A stretch of 64,000 nucleotides of DNA from Flavobacteriales bacterium. Its GTDB lineage: Bacteria; Bacteroidota; Bacteroidia; NS11-12g; UBA9320. Made by a program: the position numbers and the translations under genes. Positions 34,877 through 43,926 of the stretch are shown piece after piece. How positions within the stretch are numbered: position 1 is the stretch's first letter; each line of letters opens with the position of its first letter. The notes below the pieces were generated by a model, which had not been told where the DNA came from, did no database searches, and worked only from the letters and a program-made list of their open reading frames with translations. Location: the NCBI GenBank assembly GCA_020635355.1, contig JACJZW010000014.1:1-64000 (forward strand). Reading direction: 5' to 3'.

Positions 34877-35593
34877 TCAAGGCTTAACAATCTTCTTGAC
34901 AAAGTTTTCACCGTCAAATTGAGTGTGAACGTAATACGTTCCCGACGCGGCTTCCTTTAGGTCAAAGGTGTTGGGTTTGCTCAAATCATCCGATTTAACC
35001 TGGGCAACCGATCGTCCGTAGGCATCAAACAATTCGATGGTTCCGCTTTTCTTACGCGTAAAATTGAATTGAACTGAGACATGATCTTCGGCCGGAGATG
35101 GATAAACCTTGTAATCTGTACCGTTGGGATTGCGTTTGAGCTGAACCACTTCTTCCGTACTCAACACATAGGTTTGGCGAGATTCCATGATGTGAAATCT
35201 CGGGAACCAATCATCGTCCATGGACGTTTTAGAGCTGCTCCATTCGGTTGAGAATCGGAGAAAGAGGCTGTCTTGAAGATTGAGTTTGTTGATCACCGTG
35301 TCGAGTGATTTGTTGAATTGATCATCCACCGAAAAATACCCAATGAAGGTACGCGACGTGTCTCCGATGCGCCGTAGGTGGACACTAACCTGATAGGCGG
35401 AAATTTTGGTGTTACGCATCCCGGAGGTGTCAAAAACCTGATCGGCATCAAATTCCCGGAGTTCGGTTTGGGTAGCATAACCGGGTTCCAACCCAACGTA
35501 ACCTTTCAAGGACGTGATAAAGACCGGACACGTTTGACTTGGATTTGAAAAGAGGAAGAGTGCAATTGTCAGAATGGTGTAAAGTGGTTTCAT
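34877..35593 (-). CDS. Secreted protein with T9SS type A sorting domain
   Basis: A 238-residue protein with a signal peptide (about 1-20), a central beta-rich region of unknown family (about 25-155), and a C-terminal type IX secretion sorting domain from about 165. The sorting domain has the usual pattern: YKVYPSPAEDHVSVQF, then GTIELFDAYGRSVAQV, then GTYYVHTQFDGENFVKKIV. It should be exported across the outer membrane by T9SS and released or anchored. The cargo function is unknown. It ends flush against purN on the opposite strand. Confidence 0.82.
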   Translation of the reverse strand: MKPLYTILTIALFLFSNPSQTCPVFITSLKGYVGLEPGYATQTELREFDADQVFDTSGMRNTKISAYQVSVHLRRIGDTSRTFIGYFSVDDQFNKSLDTVINKLNLQDSLFLRFSTEWSSSKTSMDDDWFPRFHIMESRQTYVLSTEEVVQLKRNPNGTDYKVYPSPAEDHVSVQFNFTRKKSGTIELFDAYGRSVAQVKSDDLSKPNTFDLKEAASGTYYVHTQFDGENFVKKIVKP

Positions 35594-35627
35594 GTTTTCT
35601 CAACGTCCATTCCAACGGTTTGGTATA

Positions 35628-37559
35628 TCAATCGATGATCTTCATCTCGGTGCGTCTGTTTTTGGCTTTACCCTCATCGGTATCATTGGTAGCTACAGGA
35701 ACAGAAGAACCGTATCCTTTGTAGGTGAGTCGGCCGGCATCAATACCTTGATTAATCAAGTAGGTATAAACTGATTTGGCCCGGTTCTCTGAAAGGGTCA
35801 CATTGTTTTTCGCATTACCGGTATTGTCCGTATGGCCTCCAATTTCAATACGGATCTCCGGATTGTTGCGCAGAAAGTCAACCACCAGATTCAGTTCCAC
35901 GCGCGATTCCGGCTTCAAATCCCATTTGTCGGTATCAAAGAAGGTGTTGCGCAGCACAATAGGCGTGTTCTTGGAGATTTTCTTCAAGCCGATCTCCAGA
36001 TTGAAGGGTTTGTCCAGACTTGCCGAAGTAAGTTCAAAGTTCTCCGAATGAAATAGGTAGCCTGTTGCACGGGCTTCAAAGGCATAGTTGGAATGAGCCG
36101 GTATGGCGATCAGGAATTCACCGTTTACCGGATCGGATGTAGCACTAGCCACCTGTTTTCCTGTTGCGAGATCAAATAATTCTACGTGGGCTTCCAATCG
36201 TTTTTTGGTGTCCACATCAAACACAATTCCATGAACATATCCGGTAGGACTGGGACGAGCGCCTTCATACAAGTCCATGGAGTAGATATCCATTCCTCCA
36301 TACGAATCATCGGTGAGACCATCGGTTGAGATGTATGCCTTGTCGCCGGTGCGGTTCACCACGATGTTCCATTGATCATCATGTGTATTGATGGGGTATC
36401 CCAAATTCATGGGCTCGGACCACTTATCGCCCGTTTTTCGGGTAACATAAATGTCGCATTTGCCCATGCCGGGTAATCCATCAGAAGAGAAGTACAGCGT
36501 TTTTCCGTCATTGTGGATGAACGGGAATTGCTCTTCTCCCGGCGTGTTGATAGCGCGCATGTTGATGGGAACAGACCAACCTTTATCTGTTTTTTCACTG
36601 TACCAGATGTCGGAGCCTCCATAACCACCGGGTCGGTTAGACGCAAAATATAGTGTTTTGCCGTCGGCTGAGAACGCAGGCTGACTTTCCCATTCTTCGG
36701 TGTTCACCGGGCGCCCAAGGTTTTTGGGATCCGACCACACGTCTCCGATTTTACGGGTATACCAAATATCAAAACGTCCTAATCCTCCACCTCTTGACGA
36801 GGCGTAATACAATTGTTTGCCATCCGGTGATGATCCAAAGGCACCTTCGTTCATTTCCGTATTCACCGGTTTACCCAAGGATTTGGCCGGCATCCAGGCG
36901 GTATCTTTTTTCTCTGAATAATAGATGTCTTCATTCTGGTTCATGTAAAAGATGCTGCCATCCCGCTTGGTAAAGAAGAGCGTTTTTTCATCCGTGCTCA
37001 AACCCGGAAAATATTCTTCCAGATTGGAGTTGATGGAAGGGCCAAGATTGACCGGATGATAGGGAACAGGATGTGCCATGGCATCTTTGGCAAATCTGGC
37101 CGATGCAATTTTTAATTCAGCGTCATCCCGAACGCTGGACGGCCCAACCAGTGCGATGAGTTGATTGAGCGTTCGTATACAGTCGTCATACCGATCGGTT
37201 TCAAACTGCACATTACCCAAATCAATAAGGGCATAGACGTTTTCCGGTTCAATTTCCAACAGGTGGACGATGGCGTCCTCCGCTTCGGTATAGCTTTTCC
37301 GATTGAGGTAAATCTCTCCGCTTAAACCCCAGGCATCGGCATACCTAGGATCGATCTTAAGAGCTTTTTTAAGGTATTCCAGCGCTTTGTCGTCTTCACG
37401 GATATCGTGCGCCAGCAACGCTTGTCCGAACAATTCATAGGCCTTCTTGCTCTTGGTGCCAATGGGCTGTCCTTTGCCCTTCTTTTGACCTTTACACGAG
37501 GTAAGTGAGAGGGCCAGAACACAGAACAGGGTAACTAGAAAACGAAGTGTTTTGATCAT
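35628..37559 (-). CDS. PorE-like lipoprotein: TPR, PD40 propeller, carboxypeptidase-regulatory-like and OmpA domains
   Basis: This 643-residue protein begins with a lipobox (LSLTSC, Cys22). TPR helices cover about 40-150 and PD40 (WD40-like) blades about 190-410, with repeated segments such as DGKTLYFASNRPGG and YGGSDIWYSEK. A carboxypeptidase-regulatory-like module lies near 440-505 and an OmpA peptidoglycan-binding domain from about 530 (IEIGGHTDNTG, ENRAKSVYTYLI). This order matches PorE of the type IX secretion system, which links the secretion machine to peptidoglycan. Several PorE-like paralogues exist per genome, so it may be a paralogue rather than PorE itself. Confidence 0.85.
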   Translation of the reverse strand: MIKTLRFLVTLFCVLALSLTSCKGQKKGKGQPIGTKSKKAYELFGQALLAHDIREDDKALEYLKKALKIDPRYADAWGLSGEIYLNRKSYTEAEDAIVHLLEIEPENVYALIDLGNVQFETDRYDDCIRTLNQLIALVGPSSVRDDAELKIASARFAKDAMAHPVPYHPVNLGPSINSNLEEYFPGLSTDEKTLFFTKRDGSIFYMNQNEDIYYSEKKDTAWMPAKSLGKPVNTEMNEGAFGSSPDGKQLYYASSRGGGLGRFDIWYTRKIGDVWSDPKNLGRPVNTEEWESQPAFSADGKTLYFASNRPGGYGGSDIWYSEKTDKGWSVPINMRAINTPGEEQFPFIHNDGKTLYFSSDGLPGMGKCDIYVTRKTGDKWSEPMNLGYPINTHDDQWNIVVNRTGDKAYISTDGLTDDSYGGMDIYSMDLYEGARPSPTGYVHGIVFDVDTKKRLEAHVELFDLATGKQVASATSDPVNGEFLIAIPAHSNYAFEARATGYLFHSENFELTSASLDKPFNLEIGLKKISKNTPIVLRNTFFDTDKWDLKPESRVELNLVVDFLRNNPEIRIEIGGHTDNTGNAKNNVTLSENRAKSVYTYLINQGIDAGRLTYKGYGSSVPVATNDTDEGKAKNRRTEMKIID

Positions 37560-37596
37560 TGGGTAAAATTAATCCAGCGGTTGGTATTGTAAACGG

Positions 37597-38091
37597 TCAT
37601 CGTTTTTCAAACTCAATAACCTTCAGGTTTCGCATATCTGAACCATCAATTTCCAGCGAAATCATGGTGCGAACGTGATGGAAACCATGGATTCCAATGG
37701 CGCCCGGGTTAATGTGAAGGTGTTGAAGCGCTGGGTCGTACATCACCTTCAAAATGTGGGAGTGACCACACACTACCAGATTGGGTTTATAGGCTGCGAT
37801 TTCTTTCATGGCATTGGACTTGTAACGGCCTGGATAGCCGGTGATATGTCTCATATATACCCGAACGGATTCACAGGTAAAGGTATTGGTTTCAGGAACT
37901 GCCAAACGAAGATCTGCGCCATCAATGTTGCCGTAAACACCCTGAACAGGGCGTACTTCTTCCAGTTGGGTCAACACAGACATCGTTCCCCAATCTCCGG
38001 CATGCCAAATCTCATCGTGCTGAGCGGCATGACGTAAAATGGCGTCATCCATATACCCGTGCGTATCGGACAGGATCAGGATGCGTTTCAC
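37597..38091 (-). CDS. YfcE/MJ0936-type metallophosphoesterase
   Basis: A 164-residue calcineurin-like phosphoesterase with the metal-binding motifs in order: LSDTHGY (D8, H10), HAGDWG, YGNIDG, VVCGHSH and HINPGA. Length and motifs match the YfcE/MJ0936 subfamily of small phosphodiesterases; the natural substrate is unknown. The start is GTG at 38091, giving an N-terminus MKRILILSDTHG that fits the family. It lies 11 bp after the DUF3127 gene. Confidence 0.92.
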   Translation of the reverse strand: MKRILILSDTHGYMDDAILRHAAQHDEIWHAGDWGTMSVLTQLEEVRPVQGVYGNIDGADLRLAVPETNTFTCESVRVYMRHITGYPGRYKSNAMKEIAAYKPNLVVCGHSHILKVMYDPALQHLHINPGAIGIHGFHHVRTMISLEIDGSDMRNLKVIEFEKR

Positions 38092-38102
38092 TTAGGTGTG
38101 AA

Positions 38103-38465
38103 TTAAAACGGCAGGTCCCCCTCCGTTTCGTCCATGTTGATAACCGGCGCTTCCGGTGGATCCATGGCGGCATTCAAACCGCTACCTCCGGCTGTTTCAA
38201 CATCAATTTTCCAGGCACGTACATCGGTGTACCACCGTTCATTGTATTCGCGCGATTCGATATTGATGCCCACCTTGATTTGTGTGCCGGGTTGAAGTTT
38301 TTGAATCTCATCCACTTTTTCACCCCAACAGGTGATGGCAACTTGTTTGGGATATTGCTCAACGGTTTCAATGATCATATCCTGCTTTTGCCAGGCACCT
38401 CGCTGACTTTCTCCGCGCTGTACGGGCATCAACTTCACTACTTTTCCACTCAGTTCTAAGCTCAT
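38103..38465 (-). CDS. DUF3127 domain protein
   Basis: A 120-residue protein whose first ~85 residues form the DUF3127 domain (LELSGKVVKLMPVQRGES, then AITCWGEKVDEIQKLQPG and ESREYNERWYTDVRAWKI), an OB-fold-like module common in Bacteroidota. The tail ends in an acidic GDLPF, which recalls the C-terminal tip of single-stranded DNA-binding proteins. The start at 38465 is preferred over 38576 because the longer version overlaps the divergent transporter and is not family-like. Function is unknown; the SSB-like tail hints at nucleic-acid binding. Confidence 0.85.
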   Translation of the reverse strand: MSLELSGKVVKLMPVQRGESQRGAWQKQDMIIETVEQYPKQVAITCWGEKVDEIQKLQPGTQIKVGINIESREYNERWYTDVRAWKIDVETAGGSGLNAAMDPPEAPVINMDETEGDLPF

Positions 38466-38581
38466 TGTTTTTTTGTTTGGTTCGAAACTACGGGCCAACT
38501 TAGCATTATGCACGGAAACCGCAACTAAATTGTTCACCCGTTTTGCACTTCGCTGCATTTCTGCCATTTTGCGCATCGAAC

Positions 38582-39217
38582 GTGAACGAATTAATTGCCT
38601 TTTTCTTTGCTACAGGTATCAGTTTATATGGTTCCATGGTAGCTGGTTTGGTCAATGTAAATGTGGTATATGCGGCTTTGCATCAGTCCAAACAACACGC
38701 TAAGTGGATGGCGCTGGGTGGTGTGTTACCGGAATTGCTGTATTCCGCCATCGCCATATTTGGTGTGGAATTGGTTCGAACAAACCAGAAACTATTTGAC
38801 GTACTTCAGTTTGCGGTCATACCGATACTCATAGGAATGGGGGTATTTTTTCTGTTTCAGAAGCAAGATCCGGATGCTATTCAGGAGGATAAAAGTCAGA
38901 AACGGTCGTTTCTGAAAGGGCTACTGCTGGCCATGGTAAATCCACAGCTCATTACGTTCTGGTTTGGCTGGTTACTCATAGCCTATACCTTTTTGGATTT
39001 TGATGATTACTCCCTGATTTCACCCAAACTCACCTTTGTGCTGGGTACGGCTGTTGGAGCTTATATTATGTTGCGCATTCTGATTTACATCACGGTACGA
39101 AACCGCGATCGCATTTTAGGCTGGATGCGTTTCCCCATTAATAAGGTCATTGGTTGGATTTTAGTAGTCATTGGTCTTCTTCAGTTAGGTATCACCCTCA
39201 TTCATCAATTTTCATGA
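38582..39217 (+). CDS. LysE family transporter
   Basis: A 211-residue inner-membrane protein with six predicted helices, matching LysE/RhtB exporters of amino acids or small metabolites. The N-terminal helix pair contains GSMVAGLVNVNVVYAALHQ, and the second half has AMVNPQLITFWFGW, the characteristic NPQ/NP motif. The start is GTG at 38582, giving NELIAFFFATG as N-terminus. The stop overlaps the ATG of the BNR protein gene (ATGA), so they are likely co-translated. Substrate unknown. Confidence 0.85.
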   Translation: MNELIAFFFATGISLYGSMVAGLVNVNVVYAALHQSKQHAKWMALGGVLPELLYSAIAIFGVELVRTNQKLFDVLQFAVIPILIGMGVFFLFQKQDPDAIQEDKSQKRSFLKGLLLAMVNPQLITFWFGWLLIAYTFLDFDDYSLISPKLTFVLGTAVGAYIMLRILIYITVRNRDRILGWMRFPINKVIGWILVVIGLLQLGITLIHQFS

Positions 39218-41319
39218 AGCGGTGGTTTGTTTTACTGGCCATTTTGTTGCCTTGCTTTGCCTTTGGGCAATGGGGGATGCAAAAGAAATGGCATCCCATG
39301 GGACCGTTTGAGTGGCCTGAACAAGGTGTGGATAGCGGACAGTGGTCGGCTAACGGATTGGGCTGGATTGAAAGTCTGGCTGTATTTGAATCCGATCCGT
39401 CCATCATGTATGCAGGAAGTGGAACGGGTGGATTGTATCGGACCCAAAATGGTGGAAAGACCTGGACATTTGCTTTTGATGTGGAGCGCGTTTGTGGCGT
39501 AACCGATATTGTTCTGGATGAACACAATCCCAATCACCTTTGGGTAGCCACCGGAACCACGTATTGGGATCTGGATTGGGGCTTGGGCGTCCTGGAGTCC
39601 TTTAACGGAGGTCGAAGTTGGGTCACCACAGGCTTGTATTTCAGACCGGAGGATCAGAAACCATTGTGGTGCTTAAAGCGCAGTTCACAGAACCCCGATC
39701 TATTTTTTGCGTGTTCCGAAACGGATATCTTTCGATCCCGTGATGGTGGCAAAAATTGGGAGGTTGTTTTTGACCGACCAGACGATTCCCGGGTTCATTT
39801 CAGACATCTCAGTATTCATCCAACCAACGATCAGCGCATCGTGGCAAGTGGAGATTATGTGCTCACATCAATGGATGGAGGTACCACCTGGGAGGATCAA
39901 TCAACCAAATTGATGTATCGGAATCAACTCACCAAAACCGACTCCCTCCCCGGACGATTTGCGCATGCCGTGAATCCCCAACATGGCGATCAATTGTTGG
40001 TGGCATATTCCTATCGGTACAAGGATTATGTTGAGCGATCCAACGACTTTGGACAAACCTGGGAGGTGATTTTAGCGAGATCAACATTTAATCGGCTGGA
40101 CAGAACCCATGCTGAAATTGCCTGGCATCCAACCGATAGCAATGTTGTCTTGATTGGCTGTGTTCGGGCTTTTGTTTCCGAGGATCTCGGGAAGACATTT
40201 CGGGTGAGTACGCAGCCCAAAGTAGATGGGGCGGATTATGTACACGACGATATACGAGCCATCACCATCACAAAGGATGGCCTCATGTATCTTGGAAATG
40301 ATGGTGGTGTAGCGGTAAGTATGGATACCGGACGTACGTGGAGCAATGTGAGCGGCAAGGGACTTACCGTTACTCAGTTTTTTGATATAGCGGCAGACTA
40401 TGGTCGGCTTGCCGGTGGGTGTCAGGATTTGAGTTCGATGTTGTGGGTGGATGGTACATGGCGCAATACCAGTCAGATCTACGGAGATGGCGGAAATAAT
40501 CTGGTGTTGGACAGCGCGGTATTTGTGATGCATTCCGGCAGTTTGCAACGAGGCACATTTCAGAATCAAAAATGGTCGCCCATTCGTGTGCCCTATTCTG
40601 CTGGACGATTTTCTTATCCGTTTATGTTGAATCCGTGGGATTCCAGTGCGATTTGGGTAACAGATCACCATCTATGGGAATACGACCTCGATCAACCAAA
40701 CTGGAAGAACCGTTCTGAGCGAATCACCCCAGGAATCACCAAGATTACCGCACTAGCCACACATAAGGAATCAGGCCTGATCGTCATGGCCAAGGATCAA
40801 CCCACCTGGAATGATCAACGATCCGGTTTAACCGGCCGATTATTCAAAGGAATGTATCAGGGCGATGAAATCCAATGGACCGATGTCACTTCCACCTTTG
40901 GCATAGTTGCTTGGCGGAGTATTTCAGATGTTGCTATTAACCCGAAGAATGCACAGGAGGTTGTTGTATGCCTGAGAGGCTATGATCAGGCTGATCGCCG
41001 GTTTAAGGTTTATCGATCACTGGATGGCGGACAAACATGGAACAACATGTCCAATGGACTTCCCGATCTGTTGTGTAACCGACTCCGCTTTACGGTTTCA
41101 GGAGACTATCTTCTGATGGGCACGGATGAAGGGGTGTTCTATTTCGATCGATCCGCAAACGCCTGGAAAGAGTTTGGTCGCAAGATGCCGGCCTATCACA
41201 TTACCGATATTGAATTGGATTATCCTTCACGGTCCATCTATCTGGCCACGTTTGGTGGAGGCGTATGGCGGATGAAGATGCCGAGGAAAATCTATAATCG
41301 AAGATCTAAGAACGAATAG
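39214..41319 (+). CDS. Secreted BNR-repeat (sortilin-like propeller) protein
   Basis: A 701-residue protein with a signal peptide (to about 19, PCFAFGQ) and many Asp-box/BNR motifs of the type SxDGGxTW (TQNGGKTW, RDGGKNWEVV, SMDGGTTWE, SLDGGQTWN). They build one or more beta-propellers resembling VPS10/sortilin or photosystem II assembly factor YCF48. There is no sialidase arginine triad and no convincing T9SS sorting domain; the C-terminus ends abruptly after a blade with a basic tail. The last ten codons and stop lie in heptameric repeat DNA (a perfect inverted repeat spans the stop), so the native C-terminus may have been replaced. Start ATG overlaps the LysE stop. Confidence 0.82.
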   Translation: MKRWFVLLAILLPCFAFGQWGMQKKWHPMGPFEWPEQGVDSGQWSANGLGWIESLAVFESDPSIMYAGSGTGGLYRTQNGGKTWTFAFDVERVCGVTDIVLDEHNPNHLWVATGTTYWDLDWGLGVLESFNGGRSWVTTGLYFRPEDQKPLWCLKRSSQNPDLFFACSETDIFRSRDGGKNWEVVFDRPDDSRVHFRHLSIHPTNDQRIVASGDYVLTSMDGGTTWEDQSTKLMYRNQLTKTDSLPGRFAHAVNPQHGDQLLVAYSYRYKDYVERSNDFGQTWEVILARSTFNRLDRTHAEIAWHPTDSNVVLIGCVRAFVSEDLGKTFRVSTQPKVDGADYVHDDIRAITITKDGLMYLGNDGGVAVSMDTGRTWSNVSGKGLTVTQFFDIAADYGRLAGGCQDLSSMLWVDGTWRNTSQIYGDGGNNLVLDSAVFVMHSGSLQRGTFQNQKWSPIRVPYSAGRFSYPFMLNPWDSSAIWVTDHHLWEYDLDQPNWKNRSERITPGITKITALATHKESGLIVMAKDQPTWNDQRSGLTGRLFKGMYQGDEIQWTDVTSTFGIVAWRSISDVAINPKNAQEVVVCLRGYDQADRRFKVYRSLDGGQTWNNMSNGLPDLLCNRLRFTVSGDYLLMGTDEGVFYFDRSANAWKEFGRKMPAYHITDIELDYPSRSIYLATFGGGVWRMKMPRKIYNRRSKNE

Positions 41320-41361
41320 CGTTCTTAGATCTGAGATCAGAGTTTTGAGATCAAAGTGGTG
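41292..41361. repeat. Heptameric array spanning the end of the BNR gene
   Basis: From 41292 the sequence reads in 7-bp steps: CTATAAT, CGAAGAT, CTAAGAA, CGAATAG, CGTTCTT, AGATCTG, AGATCAG, AGTTTTG, AGATCAA, AGTGGTG. The first four words are inside the coding region, ending with the stop TAG. Confidence 0.7.
41302..41332. other. Perfect 12-bp inverted repeat over the BNR gene stop codon
   Basis: AGATCTAAGAAC (41302-41313) and GTTCTTAGATCT (41321-41332) are exact reverse complements with a 7-base loop containing the stop codon TAG (41317-41319). It lacks a T-run, so it is not a classical terminator, but it could stabilise the transcript end or attenuate. Confidence 0.85.
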
Positions 41362-41740
41362 GAATGAAATGTTTCTCAGTCCAACAGGAACAGATAGCGG
41401 TTAGCAGTTAGCGGGTAGCGATGCTCGGCCGGGGTAAATGGTAAGCGTTTAAACTAAGATCTAATATCGAAGATCTAATAACCTGGTATGATCAGAGATC
41501 AGAGTTTTAAGATCAGAGTGGGGTTGGTTTGATTCTGCGTATCCGCGAAGCGGATCCTTTGCGCAGCGCAGCGGCTCTGCGCTGTCCCCGGATCAGAGGT
41601 CAAGATGATTGATTTCGGTCAATTCTTTCGAAACCGTAGTACGGTAATTTTTCCCGTTAAAGGGGACTCTGCGTTTAAAAATAGGGATGGTGATCTTTGA
41701 TAAGATCTGAGATTAGAGTTTTGAGATCAGAGTGGGTTGA
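41339..41740 (+). repeat. 402-bp direct repeat, copy A
   Basis: This noncoding stretch recurs at 48611-49005 in the same orientation with only a handful of substitutions. Features in order: GATCAGA-type heptamers, GNTAGCG heptamers (41393-41420), TAAGATC words (41455-41482), GATCAGA words (41490-41517), hairpin ATCCGC-gaa-GCGGAT (41541-41555), hairpin CAGCGCAG-cggct-CTGCGCTG (41564-41584), inverted repeat ACCGTA-g-TACGGT (41633-41645), and another GATCTGA-type array to the end. It carries no open reading frame or transposase and no terminal inverted repeats. It occupies most of the 41320-41838 spacer. Confidence 0.92.
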
Positions 41741-41838
41741 ATGAGAAGATTTCCAGTCCTCCAGTAAATCAGTCATCCGGTTGGAGTAGCTGAACAAAAT
41801 AATTGATAGTCATTACTTTATAAATTATTTTGGCCCCA

Positions 41839-43866
41839 GTGAATGATTCAGCTGAGTCCATTGCCTTATCCAAAGATGGGCCAGGGCGGGAAGGAGTTTT
41901 TAGGCTTCAGGTACTAAAATGCTTATTGGTCTTTTTGGTCAGTTTTTTAGCCTTCAATGGAGGTGCTGCTCAGACGTCAAAGTCGATTTCCGAACTACAA
42001 CATCGATTTGAAAAAATTGAGTCCAATGAAGACCTCCTTGCTTGGGTGCAGCTGTGTGAATCACAGGAATTTCTTCCGGATTTTGCCATTGAATTCGGTA
42101 TTCCCCAATTTCAAAAGATTAACAGGCATTGTCTTAAGCTTGCCGGGAATCTTGGTCGAACCAAAGAAACCATTTTTGTTAGCATCTACTATTATACCAC
42201 CCCTGACGAAACCATTCCAGACTGGAAGCTCAAACAGTTGTCCGAGTTAACTCGCCTTTTGAACAATGAAACGGCAAAAACCAGTAAGCAGTTTCTTCAT
42301 GTGATCCTCGATCTTAGGGATTTATACAATTCCATGGAACTGTATGCTGAACTAACGAAACTCGCCCCACTCTTTCGTGAATTTGGCAATAAGGATTTGG
42401 GGGAGGAGGGAGTAGAGCACCAAATTCTGGCAGACCTTTCAATTGTTTACTATCGTCTTGGAAATTATAAAAAGGCAATCGAGGTGTACCACCAGCAAGC
42501 GCCATACACCAAAGGGTTGTATGGGATTCATGAGAGCAGCAGGCTCAACAATCTTGGCTTGTGTCACATGGAACTCAAGGAAAATGATAGTGCCCTATAT
42601 TTCTTTAACAGAGCGTTAATCAAATGTGAAGAGTTAATTGAGAAAGAACAATCAGAAGAAGAACTTAGAAACCTGATTTCCTTCCAATACGTGGTTAAAG
42701 CTAATATAGCTGACGTTTTAGTCCAATCAGGCGATTATCGTGATGCGCAAAAGACCTATGAAGCACAACTGCAATACAGCCACAAGGAATGGTACCCACA
42801 TCTGGTACTTAGCTCTTACCTGAGCCTCGCCAAGTTACAATATGAACAAGCTGATCTCAAGAAAGCGGAGCTTTATTTGGATAGTCTGGAAGTACAACAT
42901 CGTAAAACTCCTTATTTAAGGTACTATGTTCAAGCGCTTCAGTTGAGGCATGATATCTATTTGGAACAAGGTAATCGGCGTGAAGCAAATGAAGCCATGG
43001 TGTTGTGGAAACACATCCAGGATTCACTTGATTATGTGAAATCGCAACGGGAATATCAGGTTTCTGCTGTTCGATTTGAAACGGATCTCACCCAACGACA
43101 ATTGATGGTTACACAGTCAGATCTGAACAAGGAAAAGGAATTGAATCGCTATCAGTCCATTGGATTGATTCTGGCCATATTGCTGGTTGTGGTTTTCTTA
43201 TTTGGATATAGGGTGCTTCGGAAAAAGAATAGGCTTTTATTTCAACAGCAGAGTGAATTGAGTTTGGCTTTGGGGGAGCGCGAATTGCTGCTGAAGGAGG
43301 TGCATCACAGAGTGAAAAACAATTTGAACATTGTTATTGCCATCCTACGAAATCAATCCAACAAGTTTCGAGACAATAATACTCAACCACTTTTTAGCAA
43401 TGCCAGTAGTTTTATCATGAGTATGAGTAAAATTCATGAGTTTCTCTACAACCAGGATAATTTTTCTAAGGTGGACATGGATTCCTATTTGGATTCCATT
43501 CTGTTAGAGTTTGGTGGGACGTATCGAAATAAGAACGTTCAATTGAAGTTGACACATGGAGGTGTTCGTTTAAATGTTGATCAAGCCCAGGCACTGAGTA
43601 TTCTACTTTGCGAATTGATCATCAATTCGATGAAGTATGCATTCTCTGAGAAGGGTGGAAGTATCGAGATCGCATTGATGCAAACGGATGGTGACAATTG
43701 TCATTTTCAATACCAGGATTCCGGTTCCGGGTTTGATTTAAAAAATTCCAAACCGTCCACATTTGGAATACGATTAATACAGATGACAACGGAACAACTT
43801 CACGGACAGCTGAAGTTGCTAACCGATGGAATATTTAAGGTGAATATAGTTTTCCCAATTCGCTGA
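41839..43866 (+). CDS. TPR-containing sensor histidine kinase (HisKA_2 type)
   Basis: A 675-residue membrane kinase. A hydrophobic N-terminal segment (about 25-43, signal peptide or anchor) is followed by TPR-like helices to about 400 (YRLGNYKKAIEVY, FFNRALIKCEEL), a helix near 438-458, then a HisKA_2-type dimerisation domain with H-box ELLLKEVHHRVKNNLNIV near 484-501, and a HATPase with N-box LCELIINSMKYAF near 592 and GSGFDLKN. The TPR region should be periplasmic. No in-frame ATG exists near the start; GTG at 41839 or TTG at 41830 are the candidates. It precedes a LytTR response regulator by 60 bp and is its likely partner. Confidence 0.87.
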   Translation: MNDSAESIALSKDGPGREGVFRLQVLKCLLVFLVSFLAFNGGAAQTSKSISELQHRFEKIESNEDLLAWVQLCESQEFLPDFAIEFGIPQFQKINRHCLKLAGNLGRTKETIFVSIYYYTTPDETIPDWKLKQLSELTRLLNNETAKTSKQFLHVILDLRDLYNSMELYAELTKLAPLFREFGNKDLGEEGVEHQILADLSIVYYRLGNYKKAIEVYHQQAPYTKGLYGIHESSRLNNLGLCHMELKENDSALYFFNRALIKCEELIEKEQSEEELRNLISFQYVVKANIADVLVQSGDYRDAQKTYEAQLQYSHKEWYPHLVLSSYLSLAKLQYEQADLKKAELYLDSLEVQHRKTPYLRYYVQALQLRHDIYLEQGNRREANEAMVLWKHIQDSLDYVKSQREYQVSAVRFETDLTQRQLMVTQSDLNKEKELNRYQSIGLILAILLVVVFLFGYRVLRKKNRLLFQQQSELSLALGERELLLKEVHHRVKNNLNIVIAILRNQSNKFRDNNTQPLFSNASSFIMSMSKIHEFLYNQDNFSKVDMDSYLDSILLEFGGTYRNKNVQLKLTHGGVRLNVDQAQALSILLCELIINSMKYAFSEKGGSIEIALMQTDGDNCHFQYQDSGSGFDLKNSKPSTFGIRLIQMTTEQLHGQLKLLTDGIFKVNIVFPIR

Positions 43867-43926
43867 AATAGGTTCAATTAAAAATTTTTAGACCCAAATA
43901 TTAAGCACGCAAACGCGGTCGTATAC

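Noticed and set aside
40081..40671. 196-codon minus-strand reading frame inside the BNR gene
   Set aside because: It is antisense to clear Asp-box repeats and has no recognisable family or upstream signal.
39214..41319. Sialidase assignment for the BNR proteins
   Set aside because: Asp-boxes are present, but the arginine triad and catalytic residues of sialidases are not seen; the pattern fits sortilin/YCF48-like propellers.
41302..41332. Rho-independent terminator after the BNR gene
   Set aside because: The stem is perfect but AT-rich, contains the stop codon in its loop, and lacks a following T-run.
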